This document shows, in pieces, positions 16,284 to 25,829 of a stretch of 64,000 bases of DNA. The position numbers were made by a program, and so were the translations under genes. This stretch comes from Bacillus testis (GTDB lineage Bacteria; Bacillota; Bacilli; Bacillales; DSM-1321), in assembly GCF_001243895.1 (NCBI RefSeq), contig NZ_LN851186.1, forward strand, positions 1,571,933 to 1,635,932. The letters are read 5' to 3'. Every line of letters starts with the position of its first letter. Within the stretch, counting starts at the first letter, position 1. Below the pieces are notes generated by a model that had not been told where the DNA came from, made no database searches, and was given only the letters and a program-made list of their open reading frames with translations.

Positions 16284-17912
16284 ATGGAAATAAAGGAAAT
16301 CGTATTGCCATCTATCAACCAATTTGCTTCAGACTATGTAAAGAATCTGTCCCATGTACAAGATTTTTTTCATTATGATGTAAAGGACGTTAAGGTATAC
16401 GAACAACGATATCAAGATTTAATGGAGCGGTCATTCCATCGAGAAAGACTAGCTGTGACAATAGAATCCTATATGGAGAGATACGGACTTTCTCCTCAAG
16501 TGAAAAAAAACCTGGCCAGATTGAAAATGGAAGACTCAGCTGTGGTCATTGGCGGCCAGCAAGCGGGGCTGTTGACAGGGCCGCTTTATACAATCCATAA
16601 AGTTATTTCTATTATTAAACTGGCAAATGAACAAGAAGCCTATTTAAAGAGACCAATTATTCCTGTTTTTTGGATTGCGGGCGAGGACCACGACCTTGAT
16701 GAGGTTAATCATATATATGCAGAGGAGAAGGGCACTTTTTCAAAAAAAACATATCCAACTGTGCCGCTTTCAAAAATGATGGTATCGGACACGCCTTTTG
16801 AAAAGAAAGACGGGGAAAAGTGGCTGAAACAAGTTTTTTCTGCTTTTGAGGAAACAGAATTTACGAGGGGCTTATATAAAAAGCTTACAGATATAGCTGC
16901 GGAGCATACTAATTTCACGCAATTCTTCTCAGCTATAATCAATAACCTATTCAAAAGCTACGGCTTATTGCTGATCGATGCTGCATATCCGCCATTCAGG
17001 GAAGGTGAATCTTCGTTCTTCCAAACATTAATTAAAGAAAACCGAGCAATAAATGCACGTGTTCAAGAACAACAGGCGTACATAAAAAGAAGTGGATATA
17101 AGCCAGCCATTGAAATGGACGAAAGGAATGCCAACTTATTCTTTTATTCTAATGGTGAAAGGACATTGCTCGAATACGATTGTACCCAAAAAGTATTCAC
17201 TGGCAAAAACAGAGATCTCTCTTTTACAGAAGCAGACCTGCTTGAGTTGGCCAAATCAGAACCTTGGAAGTTAAGCAATAATGTAGTTACACGGCCGTTG
17301 ATGCAGGAGCATATGTTCCCGGTATTGGCCTTTATTTCCGGGCCGGGTGAGATTGCTTATTGGGCTGAATTAAAAAAAGCATTTGAACATCTGGAAATGA
17401 AATTGCCGATTGTTGTGCCAAGGATGAACATCACTATTTTAGAGCGTAAAATCCAAAAGGATCTTCAGGAAGTCGATATGGATTTATACGAAGCATTGGT
17501 CAAAGGGACTGACCATGCCAAAAAAAGATTTCTGGCAAGTGTGGAAGATGAACAGTTGGATGTCGTTTTCCATAAAATGGAATACCAATTGAAACAGAAC
17601 CACTCATTGGTAAGCGAAGCCGCTTTGCAGATCGATAAAGGATTAGCGCCACTTCTTGAGAAAAATGAAGCGTTCATCATGAATCAGCTGCAATTTTTGC
17701 GCGATCGTATTCAAGCGAGCGTGGCTTTCAATCACCGCCATATACTGAGCAAGTATACGAGAATTGCCAATGCTTTACGGCCAAATGGCGGACCGCAGGA
17801 ACGGTTATTGAATATCTTCTATTATTTGAACTTATATGGGGAAGATTTTATTGACCAGATCATGGCGCTTGAGCTGACGAATAATTCTTTCCATAAAGTG
17901 ATTGTTCTTTAA
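16284..17912 (+). CDS. bshC: Bacillithiol synthase, cysteine-adding enzyme BshC
   Basis: A 542-aa homologue of B. subtilis YllA/BshC, which adds cysteine to GlcN-malate in the last step of bacillithiol synthesis. Diagnostic blocks are VVIGGQQAGLLTGPLYTIHKVISIIKLA near residue 90, IPVFWIAGEDHDLDEVNH near 130, and RPNGGPQERLLNIFYYLNLYG at the C-terminus. Both GTG 16281 and ATG 16284 are possible; the ATG gives an N-terminus like the family. It has its own promoter and a strong terminator. bshC implies the cell uses bacillithiol as its main low-mass thiol. Confidence 0.96.
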   Translation: MEIKEIVLPSINQFASDYVKNLSHVQDFFHYDVKDVKVYEQRYQDLMERSFHRERLAVTIESYMERYGLSPQVKKNLARLKMEDSAVVIGGQQAGLLTGPLYTIHKVISIIKLANEQEAYLKRPIIPVFWIAGEDHDLDEVNHIYAEEKGTFSKKTYPTVPLSKMMVSDTPFEKKDGEKWLKQVFSAFEETEFTRGLYKKLTDIAAEHTNFTQFFSAIINNLFKSYGLLLIDAAYPPFREGESSFFQTLIKENRAINARVQEQQAYIKRSGYKPAIEMDERNANLFFYSNGERTLLEYDCTQKVFTGKNRDLSFTEADLLELAKSEPWKLSNNVVTRPLMQEHMFPVLAFISGPGEIAYWAELKKAFEHLEMKLPIVVPRMNITILERKIQKDLQEVDMDLYEALVKGTDHAKKRFLASVEDEQLDVVFHKMEYQLKQNHSLVSEAALQIDKGLAPLLEKNEAFIMNQLQFLRDRIQASVAFNHRHILSKYTRIANALRPNGGPQERLLNIFYYLNLYGEDFIDQIMALELTNNSFHKVIVL

Positions 17913-17928
17913 GAAAGGAAAATAAAGG

Positions 17929-17958
17929 GCCGGGAGTGGTTACACTCCCGGTTTTTTT
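17929..17958 (+). terminator. Terminator after bshC
   Basis: CCGGGAGTG (17930-17938) pairs with CACTCCCGG (17943-17951), a perfect 9-bp stem with a 4-nt loop and a seven-T run. Confidence 0.93.
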
Positions 17959-18054
17959 ACTATTGCCCTTTAGGCTGCTCGTGCATATATATAGAAGAAG
18001 TGTGGGAAAGTTTATTCTTTCTTTTTGAACATTTTAAGAAAGCATCAATTCCAT

Positions 18055-18084
18055 TTGAATATACCTAGGGGAAGTTGTTACAAT
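18055..18084 (+). promoter_or_regulatory. Sigma-A-type promoter for murB
   Basis: TTGAAT (18055-18060), 18 nt, TACAAT (18079-18084), 43 nt ahead of the GTG start. Confidence 0.6.
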
Positions 18085-18126
18085 AGATTAAGGTTTAAAG
18101 AGAATTAAGAAAAAGAGGAACGATAC

Positions 18127-19038
18127 GTGAATACAATCGATTTATACAACAAGTTGACACAGAGAATATCGACAGACCGAATTCAATATGATGCATCGCT
18201 TCAACCTTATACATTTACCAAAACGGGCGGGCATGCCGATCTCTTAGTTTTTCCAGAATCCTATGAAGACGTTAAGGAGGCAAGCGCTTTTGCCAAAGAA
18301 TACAGCCTGCCTTTCACTATATTGGGCAACGGCTCTAATCTAATTATCAAGGATGGCGGCATCCGTGGCGTTGTCGTTATTTTGACAAAGCTGAATGCCA
18401 TTACTGTCAAGGGCGAGTTTATTACAGCACAGAGTGGAGCCGCAATCATTGATGTGTCGAAAGCTGCTTTGGAGCATCAATTGACGGGATTGGAATTTGC
18501 ATGCGGTATTCCAGGAACTGCAGGAGGGGCTTTGTATATGAATGCCGGCGCATATGGCGGGGAAGTCAAGGATGTACTGGAAAGCGCGGTTGTGATGGAT
18601 GAAAATGGATCTATACGAACATTGAAAGCGGATGAGTTCGATTTTGGCTACCGCACAAGCGTATTCGCCAAGCAAAACCTATGTGTGCTTGAAGGCACAT
18701 TCCGCTGCCAAAAAGGCAATCCTGCCGCTATTAAAGCAAAAATGGATGAATTGACTGAACTGCGGGAAAGCAAGCAGCCGCTTGAATACCCATCTTGTGG
18801 CAGTGTGTTCAAACGGCCTCCCAATCATTTTGCCGGAAAGTTAATCCAAGATAGCGGCCTGCAGGGCTACCAAATTGGCGGCGTCCAAGTTTCAACAAAA
18901 CATGCCGGTTTTATGGTCAATGTGGAAAATGGAACTGCGAGCGATTATATTGCCCTTATCAAACATGTTCAGAAAACCGTTCAAGATCGCTTCGGCGTTT
19001 TGTTGGAAACAGAAGTAAAAGTGATCGGCGAAGATTGA
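18127..19038 (+). CDS. murB: UDP-N-acetylenolpyruvoylglucosamine reductase MurB
   Basis: A 303-aa FAD-dependent reductase that converts UDP-GlcNAc-enolpyruvate to UDP-MurNAc with NADPH. FAD-binding parts are LGNGSN at 66-71 and GIPGTAGGALYMNAGAYGG at 128-145. Catalytic features are GYRTS with Arg176, Ser226 in PSCGSVFKRP, and a Glu near the C-terminus (LLETEVK). GTG start behind AAGAGGA. It stands alone between its own promoter and terminator ahead of mraZ, whereas B. subtilis murB lies between murG and divIB; no murB is present at that place here. Confidence 0.95.
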   Translation: MNTIDLYNKLTQRISTDRIQYDASLQPYTFTKTGGHADLLVFPESYEDVKEASAFAKEYSLPFTILGNGSNLIIKDGGIRGVVVILTKLNAITVKGEFITAQSGAAIIDVSKAALEHQLTGLEFACGIPGTAGGALYMNAGAYGGEVKDVLESAVVMDENGSIRTLKADEFDFGYRTSVFAKQNLCVLEGTFRCQKGNPAAIKAKMDELTELRESKQPLEYPSCGSVFKRPPNHFAGKLIQDSGLQGYQIGGVQVSTKHAGFMVNVENGTASDYIALIKHVQKTVQDRFGVLLETEVKVIGED

Positions 19039-19043
19039 AGATG

Positions 19044-19080
19044 AAACCAGGCTGTCTGATTAGACAGCCTGGTTTTTTTA
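19044..19080 (+). terminator. Terminator after murB
   Basis: AAACCAGGCTGTCT (19044-19057) pairs with AGACAGCCTGGTTT (19062-19075), a perfect 14-bp stem with a 4-nt loop and a T run. Confidence 0.93.
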
Positions 19081-19090
19081 TCCCATTTTA

Positions 19091-19223
19091 ACTGGCGCTA
19101 GGTCCCCTATTCACAAGAGACGAAAAAAGTGTAAATGGGAGGCCAAGCGCCAGTATGAATCCTATTGAAAAGGTGGAGATGAATGCCCCGCTTATCAACC
19201 ACCTTATATGGGTGGTTTCAGTT
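19091..19223 (+). repeat. Dispersed hairpin element, copy D (diverged)
   Basis: A perfect outer stem, CTGGCGCT (19092-19099) with AGCGCCAG (19146-19153), encloses a TCCCC...TGGGA inner stem. AGTATGAATCC follows (copy C has AGTAAGAATCC), then a separate hairpin AACCACC/GGGTGGTT and TCAGTT. The layout matches copies A-C, but the tail AAAGTTTCACTTT is degraded. The rest of the murB-mraZ gap up to about 19465 shows no gene. Confidence 0.5.
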
Positions 19224-19468
19224 GGCATTCTAGTGGAAATATCATAGGCGGATCGTCTTGTGTGCAGATAGCCTTTTCATGAATAAAGCAAGGTTCTTAT
19301 CTGGGAAAAAGTCTACAAATGGTGAGCAATATGGACCAAATCTGTGCACTACCCCTAATATATTCCTTAAAGTACCAGGTTTTCTTAGGAATTACTGATG
19401 ATTTTTGGAGAATTGCAAAAAAATTGTTTAAAGGGAATTAGGCAGTGGAAAAAGAATACTAAAATTTG

Positions 19469-19521
19469 TGGAGAAAAGTGGGGGGATGTGGTACATTAAA
19501 ACTAGAAAGTGGGGTAGTGGG
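19469..19521 (+). promoter_or_regulatory. Putative MraZ operator: TGG repeats with 10-bp phasing
   Basis: TGG triplets begin at 19469, 19479 and 19489, exactly one helical turn apart, with two more at 19510 and 19518 just before the mraZ ATG. MraZ proteins are known to bind phased TGG(G)-type direct repeats ahead of their own gene, so this is likely the autoregulatory site of the dcw cluster. Confidence 0.65.
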
Positions 19522-19522
19522 A

Positions 19523-19954
19523 ATGTTCATGGGTGAATACCATCACAACGTTGACATAAAAGGCCGTTTGATCATCCCTGCTAAATTCAGGGAAGAGCTT
19601 GGAGATAACTTTGTCATCACCCGCGGACTAGATCAATGTTTATTTGGTTACTCAATGGACGAATGGCGTCTCATAGAAGAGAAGTTGAAAACATTGCCAC
19701 TAACTAAAAAAGATGCTCGCGCTTTTACGCGTTTTTTCTTTTCAGGCGCGACAGAATGTGAATTGGATAAACAAGGAAGAGTCAATATTCCAACCCCGCT
19801 CATGAAGTATGCAAAATTGGAAAAAGAATGCGTTGTACTAGGAGTTTCCAATCGAATTGAGATTTGGAGCAAGCCGCAATGGGAAGACTATTTTACAGCA
19901 TCGGAAGATTCGTTTGCGGAGATTGCTGAAAACATGGTGGGATTTGATCTCTAG
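19523..19954 (+). CDS. mraZ: Transcriptional regulator MraZ
   Basis: A 143-aa DNA-binding protein with two SpoVT/AbrB-like halves, first gene of the dcw cluster. ATG 19523 ([24 protein letters not shown]) matches the family start; the frame is open further upstream, but that would run through the operator repeats. Conserved DxKGR and the second-half [11 protein letters not shown] motif are intact. It represses or tunes transcription of its own cluster through phased TGG repeats (known for E. coli, mycoplasmas and B. subtilis). Confidence 0.96.
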   Translation: MFMGEYHHNVDIKGRLIIPAKFREELGDNFVITRGLDQCLFGYSMDEWRLIEEKLKTLPLTKKDARAFTRFFFSGATECELDKQGRVNIPTPLMKYAKLEKECVVLGVSNRIEIWSKPQWEDYFTASEDSFAEIAENMVGFDL

Positions 19955-20012
19955 CCCATTGCAAGTCCAACAAGAGAAGCAGCATTAACAAGATCGATTG
20001 GAGTGAACGTTT

Positions 20013-20945
20013 TTGTTCAAACATGTTACCGTATTATTAAAAGAAACCGTCGATGGACTACAGATTAAGCCTGATGGCGTTTATGTTGATTGTACTTTGG
20101 GAGGGGCAGGGCACAGCTCGTATTTGCTTTCCCAGCTTTCAGACAAAGGCAAACTATATGCGTTTGACCAGGATGAGACAGCGATAAGAAATGCAAAAGA
20201 AAAGCTGAAGGAATATGGTGATCGCGTAGAATTCATCCAAAGTAATTTTACATATATTGAGGAAGAGTTGGCTGCAAGAGGAGTAGTGGAAGTGGATGGC
20301 ATCCTGTATGACTTGGGTGTTTCTTCACCACAATTGGATACGCCGGAAAGAGGCTTCAGCTACCAGCATGATGCGCCATTGGATATGAGGATGGACCAAA
20401 GATCTGAACTTTCAGCATATGATGTTGTCAACAAATGGCCCTATAATGATCTTGTCCGGATTTTCTTTCAATACGGAGAAGAGAAGTTCTCAAAGCAAAT
20501 AGCCAGAAAAATCGAAGCAGCACGCGACATTAAACCGATTGAAACGACTTTTGAGCTGGTTGAATTAATAAAAGAGGGTATTCCCGCACCAGCAAGGCGA
20601 AAAGGGGGACATCCAGCCAAAAGGATCTTTCAAGCCATCAGAATTGCAGTCAATGATGAATTGAAAGTGTTTGAAGAATCACTGATGCAGAGTATTGGTC
20701 TGCTTAAAAAGGGTGGACGGATATCAGTCATTACTTTCCACTCGCTTGAAGACCGCATCTGCAAAAGCGTATTCAAAAAACAGAGCGATATGCCAGAATT
20801 GCCGCCGGGGCTTCCGATTATCCCTGAAGAATTCAAACCGGTTCTTAAACTAGTAAACCGTAAGCCAATATTGCCGAGTGAAGAGGAATTGGAAAACAAC
20901 AACCGTGCGCGATCTGCCAAATTAAGGATAGCTGAAAAACAATAA
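20013..20945 (+). CDS. rsmH: 16S rRNA (cytosine1402-N4)-methyltransferase RsmH
   Basis: A 310-aa SAM-dependent methyltransferase (MraW) that makes m4C at position 1402 of 16S rRNA. It starts with TTG at 20013: [16 protein letters not shown]. The SAM site is [14 protein letters not shown] near residues 26-39. The characteristic blocks [21 protein letters not shown] and [15 protein letters not shown] are intact. Second gene of the dcw unit, 58 nt after mraZ. Confidence 0.97.
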   Translation: MFKHVTVLLKETVDGLQIKPDGVYVDCTLGGAGHSSYLLSQLSDKGKLYAFDQDETAIRNAKEKLKEYGDRVEFIQSNFTYIEEELAARGVVEVDGILYDLGVSSPQLDTPERGFSYQHDAPLDMRMDQRSELSAYDVVNKWPYNDLVRIFFQYGEEKFSKQIARKIEAARDIKPIETTFELVELIKEGIPAPARRKGGHPAKRIFQAIRIAVNDELKVFEESLMQSIGLLKKGGRISVITFHSLEDRICKSVFKKQSDMPELPPGLPIIPEEFKPVLKLVNRKPILPSEEELENNNRARSAKLRIAEKQ

Positions 20946-20997
20946 AAATATTGGCGCGCTGCCAATGAAAAGACTAATATGTGGAGGGGAATAAAAT

Positions 20998-21354
20998 TTG
21001 AGTATGTTAGCAAGAAAGATCGCCGCTGATAATCATCAACATGAACAATCTCAAACGGTCACCACAGTAGTTGTGCATAAAGCGAAGGTAACGTTGGGAG
21101 AGAAAGTCCTTGTAGTCGCCTTTGCTTTGCTGCTGGCGGTTGCAGCCGTTAAAATAATTTCTAATCAATACTCATTGTATAGCATCAATAAAGATATCCA
21201 AAAAGCGGAAAAATCCGTTGATGAGCATGTAAAACAAAATACCGATCTTAAGATCCAAGTCAGTGAATTAAGCCGATATGAACGGATTTGGGAAAAGGCG
21301 TCCCAAATGGGTCTGACTCTTGATGAGAACAATGTTAAGGTTGTGCAGAAGTAA
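20998..21354 (+). CDS. ftsL: Cell division protein FtsL
   Basis: A 118-aa bitopic division protein. A basic cytoplasmic N-terminus is followed by one transmembrane segment at about 37-57 (VLVVAFALLLAVAAVKIIS), then an extracytoplasmic coiled-coil region. FtsL joins DivIB and DivIC and helps activate septal PBP2B. The start is TTG 20998, 7 nt after GGAGGGG. The stop overlaps the pbpB start by one base, coupling the two. Confidence 0.93.
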   Translation: MSMLARKIAADNHQHEQSQTVTTVVVHKAKVTLGEKVLVVAFALLLAVAAVKIISNQYSLYSINKDIQKAEKSVDEHVKQNTDLKIQVSELSRYERIWEKASQMGLTLDENNVKVVQK

Positions 21355-23546
21355 TGAAAAGCAAGAATATAAATGTGGGAGCAGCGATTCTTTTTATCAT
21401 TTTCGGTCTGCTCTTTTTTCTATTAGCGGGCAGGTTTTTATACATTCAAATCACCGGTAAGGTGGACGGTGAGGTACTGGCTGCAAAAGCAAAGGAAAAA
21501 ATTATGAAGCATCAAGTGATCGAGGCGAAACGGGGCAGCATTTTGGACCGCAATGGCAGTGTGATAGCGGAAGATACCTCTACCTATAAATTGGTGGCCA
21601 TCTTGAGCAAAAAGATGACCATCGATCCCAAGGAACCGAATCACGTTGTAGACCCTGAGGAAACGGCGAGTAAGCTTGCCAAGTATATCGATTTGGACGA
21701 GTCCGCTATCCTTAAGATCCTCAGCAATAAAAAGGCTTTTCAGGTGGAGTTCGGTATTGCGGGCCGGGATATTTCACCGAGTGTGAAAAAGAAAATAGAA
21801 GCGCTTAAGCTGCCGGGCATTACATTTGAGAGGGAAACAAAAAGGTTTTATCCGAATGGGATCTTTGCTTCCCATGTAGTCGGTTATGCGGAGAAGCAAT
21901 TGAATGAGGAAGAAAATGAATCGCAAACAACCGGCAAGCTAGGGTTGGAGAAGATGCTGAACAGTAAGCTGCAAGGGAAAAATGGGTACCTGAATTTTGA
22001 AAGTGACCGCTGGGGCTTCCTTCTTCCCGATAAAGAAAAGAAAATTACTCCTGCTGTCGATGGGCAGAATGTAGAATTGACGTTGGATAAAAAAATTCAG
22101 ACATTCTTGGAAGATTCGCTGACAAAAGTCCAAAAGGAATATAATCCGAAAAAGTTGTACGCGATTGTTTCTAATCCAAAAACAGGAGAAATCTACGCGA
22201 TGAGCCAAAGGCCAACATTCAATCCTTCTACGAAAGAAGGGTTAGACAAAACATGGCAGAATCTTTCCATAGAGGAGAATATTGAGCCAGGTTCAACGAT
22301 GAAGGTATATACATTGGCGGCTGCAGTGGAGGAAGGCGTATTTTCGCCGAATGCCACCTTTGTTTCCAAGCCATACAATATGCCGGGCGGGCATCCTAAA
22401 GATCATAGCGGGATCCCAATTGGCACTACTTTGACATATCTTCAGGCTGTACAACGGTCATCGAATGTCGGATTTGTCAAGATCGCTCTGGAACAGCTTG
22501 GGACTGAACGGTTCAGAGAGTATTTGACCAAATTTGGATTTGACAAAAAGACAGGAATTGATCTGCCAAATGAAGTCGATGGTGAAATTTTGTTCAATAA
22601 AAAAATTGAGCAAGCCACCACTGCATTCGGACAAGGGTCGGTCATCACACCGATCCAGCAAATGCAAGCTTTTTCCGCTATAGCGAATGAGGGGAAAATG
22701 ATGAAGCCGTACGTCATAAAAAAAATTACAGATGCTGAAGGAAGCACAGTTGAAGAAACCAAGCCGACTGTTGCAGGAACACCGATTTCGGCTAAAACAG
22801 CGAATACTGTCCTGGGCTACCTGGAAACGGTTGTTTCTGACGAAAAAGCAACCGGCACCGCCTATGCTTTGGACGGTTACAAGGTTGCGGGCAAGACTGG
22901 GACTGCGCAGATTCCGGGACCCGACGGAAGATATTTAACAGGGCGCAATAACTATCTGTTTTCCTTCATAGGGGCTGTGCCGGCTGAGAATCCTCAGTTG
23001 ACTATGTATATCGCGATGCAGCAGCCGGAATTGCCGGCTGATAAGACGGCAACCGACGGTATGGCTGCCATCTTTAAGCCGGTTATGCAAAATGCGCTTC
23101 ATTATTTGAACATTAAACCAGCGGATCAAAAAAGCAAAAAAGTTGATAAGATTATCGACTATACTGACCAAAATGTTGTAGAGGCGCAAGAGGACCTTAA
23201 GAAAAAGGGATATGAAGTCAGCGTTTTCGGAAAGGGCACAAAAGTGGCCGGTCAGGCGCCTGCAGAAGGTGCAACACTGATTGAAGGAGAACGCATCATT
23301 CTTAAAACGGACGGCGATGCGACCATGCCTGACGTCACTGGATGGTCTTTGAGGGATGTTATGAAGGTGGCCAATCTGGTCGGCATGGATTTGAATACGA
23401 CCGGCAGCGGCTATGTGATCAAGCAAAATATCAAACCTGGCCAAGTAATCAAAAAAGGGGACTATTGCATTTTACATTTCAGTCCGCCTGAGGAAACAGC
23501 AGCCAATCAAGATAAACCTACAACAGAAGATCAAGTATATGATTGA
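21354..23546 (+). CDS. pbpB: Septal penicillin-binding protein 2B (FtsI-type transpeptidase)
   Basis: A 730-aa class B PBP that crosslinks septal peptidoglycan. An N-terminal anchor lies at about 10-30. The dimerisation domain includes EAKRGSILDRNGSVIAED. The transpeptidase motifs are STMK (Ser314), SSN (369-371) and KTGTAQ near 520. Two PASTA modules fill about 590-710. B. subtilis PBP2B has the same architecture. It overlaps ftsL by one base and ends at a strong terminator, so the mraZ-pbpB unit is separate from spoVD. Confidence 0.96.
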   Translation: MKSKNINVGAAILFIIFGLLFFLLAGRFLYIQITGKVDGEVLAAKAKEKIMKHQVIEAKRGSILDRNGSVIAEDTSTYKLVAILSKKMTIDPKEPNHVVDPEETASKLAKYIDLDESAILKILSNKKAFQVEFGIAGRDISPSVKKKIEALKLPGITFERETKRFYPNGIFASHVVGYAEKQLNEEENESQTTGKLGLEKMLNSKLQGKNGYLNFESDRWGFLLPDKEKKITPAVDGQNVELTLDKKIQTFLEDSLTKVQKEYNPKKLYAIVSNPKTGEIYAMSQRPTFNPSTKEGLDKTWQNLSIEENIEPGSTMKVYTLAAAVEEGVFSPNATFVSKPYNMPGGHPKDHSGIPIGTTLTYLQAVQRSSNVGFVKIALEQLGTERFREYLTKFGFDKKTGIDLPNEVDGEILFNKKIEQATTAFGQGSVITPIQQMQAFSAIANEGKMMKPYVIKKITDAEGSTVEETKPTVAGTPISAKTANTVLGYLETVVSDEKATGTAYALDGYKVAGKTGTAQIPGPDGRYLTGRNNYLFSFIGAVPAENPQLTMYIAMQQPELPADKTATDGMAAIFKPVMQNALHYLNIKPADQKSKKVDKIIDYTDQNVVEAQEDLKKKGYEVSVFGKGTKVAGQAPAEGATLIEGERIILKTDGDATMPDVTGWSLRDVMKVANLVGMDLNTTGSGYVIKQNIKPGQVIKKGDYCILHFSPPEETAANQDKPTTEDQVYD

Positions 23547-23558
23547 CGATCATCTATT

Positions 23559-23602
23559 AACAAAAAGCATGGACCGATTTTAGGCCCATGCTTTTTGTTA
23601 TC
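23559..23602 (+). terminator. Terminator after pbpB
   Basis: AACAAAAAGCATGG (23559-23572) pairs perfectly with CCATGCTTTTTGTT (23586-23599); the 3' strand itself carries the T run. Confidence 0.88.
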
Positions 23603-23695
23603 CATACAAACCGGCAGAAGGACTAATGCGAGGCATGTTCTATGACCGTCTGTACAAGCATATATTTTGGATAGCATGTACCGGAGGTGTTGGAA

Positions 23696-25609
23696 GTGCG
23701 CGTTTCAAATGTGACAGTCCGCAAGAGATTGCTGATCTTTTTTTTGATAGGCATATGTGTTTTTATATTAATTGACTTACGTTTAGGCTACGTCCAGTTT
23801 TATCTCGGCAATTTATTGACGGGAAAAGCAAAAGACTCGTGGAGCCGCGATATTCCTTTTGAACCGAAGCGAGGGGAAATCGTGGACAGGAACGGAGTCG
23901 CTTTGGCCACCAATTTAAGTGCGCCCACTGTCTATGTGGTTCCTCGGCAAGTGACCGATCCGAAGGTCACCGCTGAGAAACTTGCTGCTGCGTTGAATAT
24001 GAAGCAGAGTGATGCTTATAAGGAGATCACTCAGAATTCATCCAATGTCAGATTGAGCAAGGGCCGGAAGATTTCCCACCAAAAGGCCAAAGAAATTAAG
24101 GCGCTCAATCTGAAGGGAGTATATATCGCTGAAGATTCCATCCGCTATTATCCTTTCGGGAAATACCTATCGCATGTTTTGGGATTCACCGGCATCGACA
24201 ATCAGGGGCTGATGGGCGTGGAACTAACCTATGACAATGAGCTTAAAGGAAAGAAAGGGCATGTCCAGTTCTATGCGGATGCCAAAGGGAAGAGACTGGA
24301 GAACATGGCGGACGACTTTAAAGCCCCTGTCAACGGAAAAAATTTGCAATTAACCATTGATAATCGGATCCAGACCATTATGGAGAGAGAAATGGATATT
24401 GCCCAGGCAACTTATAATCCGGACGGAATGATCGGCATCGCCATGAATCCGAACACCGGTGAAATCTTAGGGATGGGAAGCAGGCCGACATTCAATCCTT
24501 CCGAATATCAGAGTGTCTCTTCTGAAGTCTATAACCGCAATCTGCCGGTTTGGAGCACATATGAGCCGGGGTCTACCTTCAAGATCATCACACTAGCGGC
24601 GGCTTTGCAGGAAAATAAGGTGAATTTAAACAATGACACTTTTTTCGATTCAGGTTCCGTTAAGGTTGCCGGAGCAAACCTCCATTGCTGGAAGCGTGGG
24701 GGGCATGGTTCGCAGACGTTTCTTGAAGTTGTCCAGAATTCCTGTAACCCAGGTTTCGTAGAGCTCGGCAATCGCCTAGGAAAAGATAAGCTCTTTTCTT
24801 ATATCAAAAAGTTTGGATTCGGCCAGCGTACAGGAATCGACCTGGCAGGTGAAGGGACAGGGATTCTGTTTGATTTGAAACGGGTGGGACCTGTGGAACA
24901 GGCTACAACGGCATTCGGACAAGGGGTGTCGGTAACGCCGATCCAGCAGGTGACAGCCGTATCGGCAGCCGTTAATGGCGGCACTCTATATACACCGTAT
25001 GTTGCCAAGCAAATAGAAGACCCGGTTTCAGGGAAAGTGACCATGAGAAAAACGCCGAAAGCAAAGCGGCAGGTCATTTCGGCCGATACATCAAAGAAAG
25101 TTAGGGAGGCTCTAGAAGCTGTCGTCGCTAAAGGCTCCGGAGGCGGAGCATATATCGAATCCTACCGGGTAGGAGGCAAGACGGGAACCGCTCAAAAGGT
25201 AAAGGACGGCCATTATCTTAAAAACAATTATATTGTATCGTTCATCGGATTTGCGCCAGTCGATGATCCCCAAATCGTTGTATATATAGCGGTGGATAAT
25301 CCAAAAGATACCACCCAATTCGGCGGAGTGGTCGCAGCGCCCATTGTCGGCAACATACTGAAGGATTCCTTATTGGCGATGGATGTGAAGCCAAGAAAAG
25401 GCGGCTTGGATAAAAAGAAAAAATGGGATGATCCAGTTTTGGTCGAATTGCCGAATGTTGTGGGTATGACCAGGGAAGAATTGGATACACAACTATTGAA
25501 TGTAAAACTGGACGTATCCGGCAAAGGCGATAAAGTCGTCAAGCAGTCTCCCGAAGCAGGAGTGAAGGTGAAAGAAGGTGCAACCATCCGCATTTATTTG
25601 GGAGATTGA
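23696..25609 (+). CDS. spoVD: Sporulation-specific penicillin-binding protein SpoVD
   Basis: A 637-aa class B PBP needed for spore cortex synthesis, working with SpoVE in the mother cell. An upstream GTG at 23687 lies within the GGAGG site, so GTG 23696 (MRVSNVTVRKRLL) is chosen; it matches B. subtilis. The anchor is at about 12-32. Motifs are STFK (Ser293), SCN in VVQNSCNPGF and KTGTAQK. One PASTA module ends the protein, against two in PBP2B. The Cys in SCN and the CWKRGG loop echo the redox-sensitive cysteines described for SpoVD. Confidence 0.96.
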   Translation: MRVSNVTVRKRLLIFFLIGICVFILIDLRLGYVQFYLGNLLTGKAKDSWSRDIPFEPKRGEIVDRNGVALATNLSAPTVYVVPRQVTDPKVTAEKLAAALNMKQSDAYKEITQNSSNVRLSKGRKISHQKAKEIKALNLKGVYIAEDSIRYYPFGKYLSHVLGFTGIDNQGLMGVELTYDNELKGKKGHVQFYADAKGKRLENMADDFKAPVNGKNLQLTIDNRIQTIMEREMDIAQATYNPDGMIGIAMNPNTGEILGMGSRPTFNPSEYQSVSSEVYNRNLPVWSTYEPGSTFKIITLAAALQENKVNLNNDTFFDSGSVKVAGANLHCWKRGGHGSQTFLEVVQNSCNPGFVELGNRLGKDKLFSYIKKFGFGQRTGIDLAGEGTGILFDLKRVGPVEQATTAFGQGVSVTPIQQVTAVSAAVNGGTLYTPYVAKQIEDPVSGKVTMRKTPKAKRQVISADTSKKVREALEAVVAKGSGGGAYIESYRVGGKTGTAQKVKDGHYLKNNYIVSFIGFAPVDDPQIVVYIAVDNPKDTTQFGGVVAAPIVGNILKDSLLAMDVKPRKGGLDKKKKWDDPVLVELPNVVGMTREELDTQLLNVKLDVSGKGDKVVKQSPEAGVKVKEGATIRIYLGD

Positions 25610-25648
25610 CTTTTTATACATTTGATTTGTACAAATTAAGTGCCAACC

Positions 25649-25682
25649 GAAAGCAGCTGTTCTGATTCAGCTGCTTTCTTCA
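25649..25682 (+). terminator. Terminator after spoVD
   Basis: GAAAGCAGCTG pairs with CAGCTGCTTTC (perfect 11 bp, 8-nt loop), followed by a short T-containing tail. Confidence 0.75.
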
Positions 25683-25829
25683 ATATATGTTCCATTATCT
25701 AGGAAAAATAGGACCCTGAGGGGAAGGCATATGTAATTTTGCGAAGATATTGCACTCTACACATAGAAAACTTCTCTGATTTACGGTATGATAAATAATG
25801 TTTGAAATAAAGCTAGAGGAGGTTGAAAA

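Noticed and set aside
23631-23666. Possible sigma-E promoter ahead of spoVD (CATATATT at 23659-23666)
   Set aside because: The -10 is plausible, but no acceptable -35 is at the right distance, so it is not listed as a feature.
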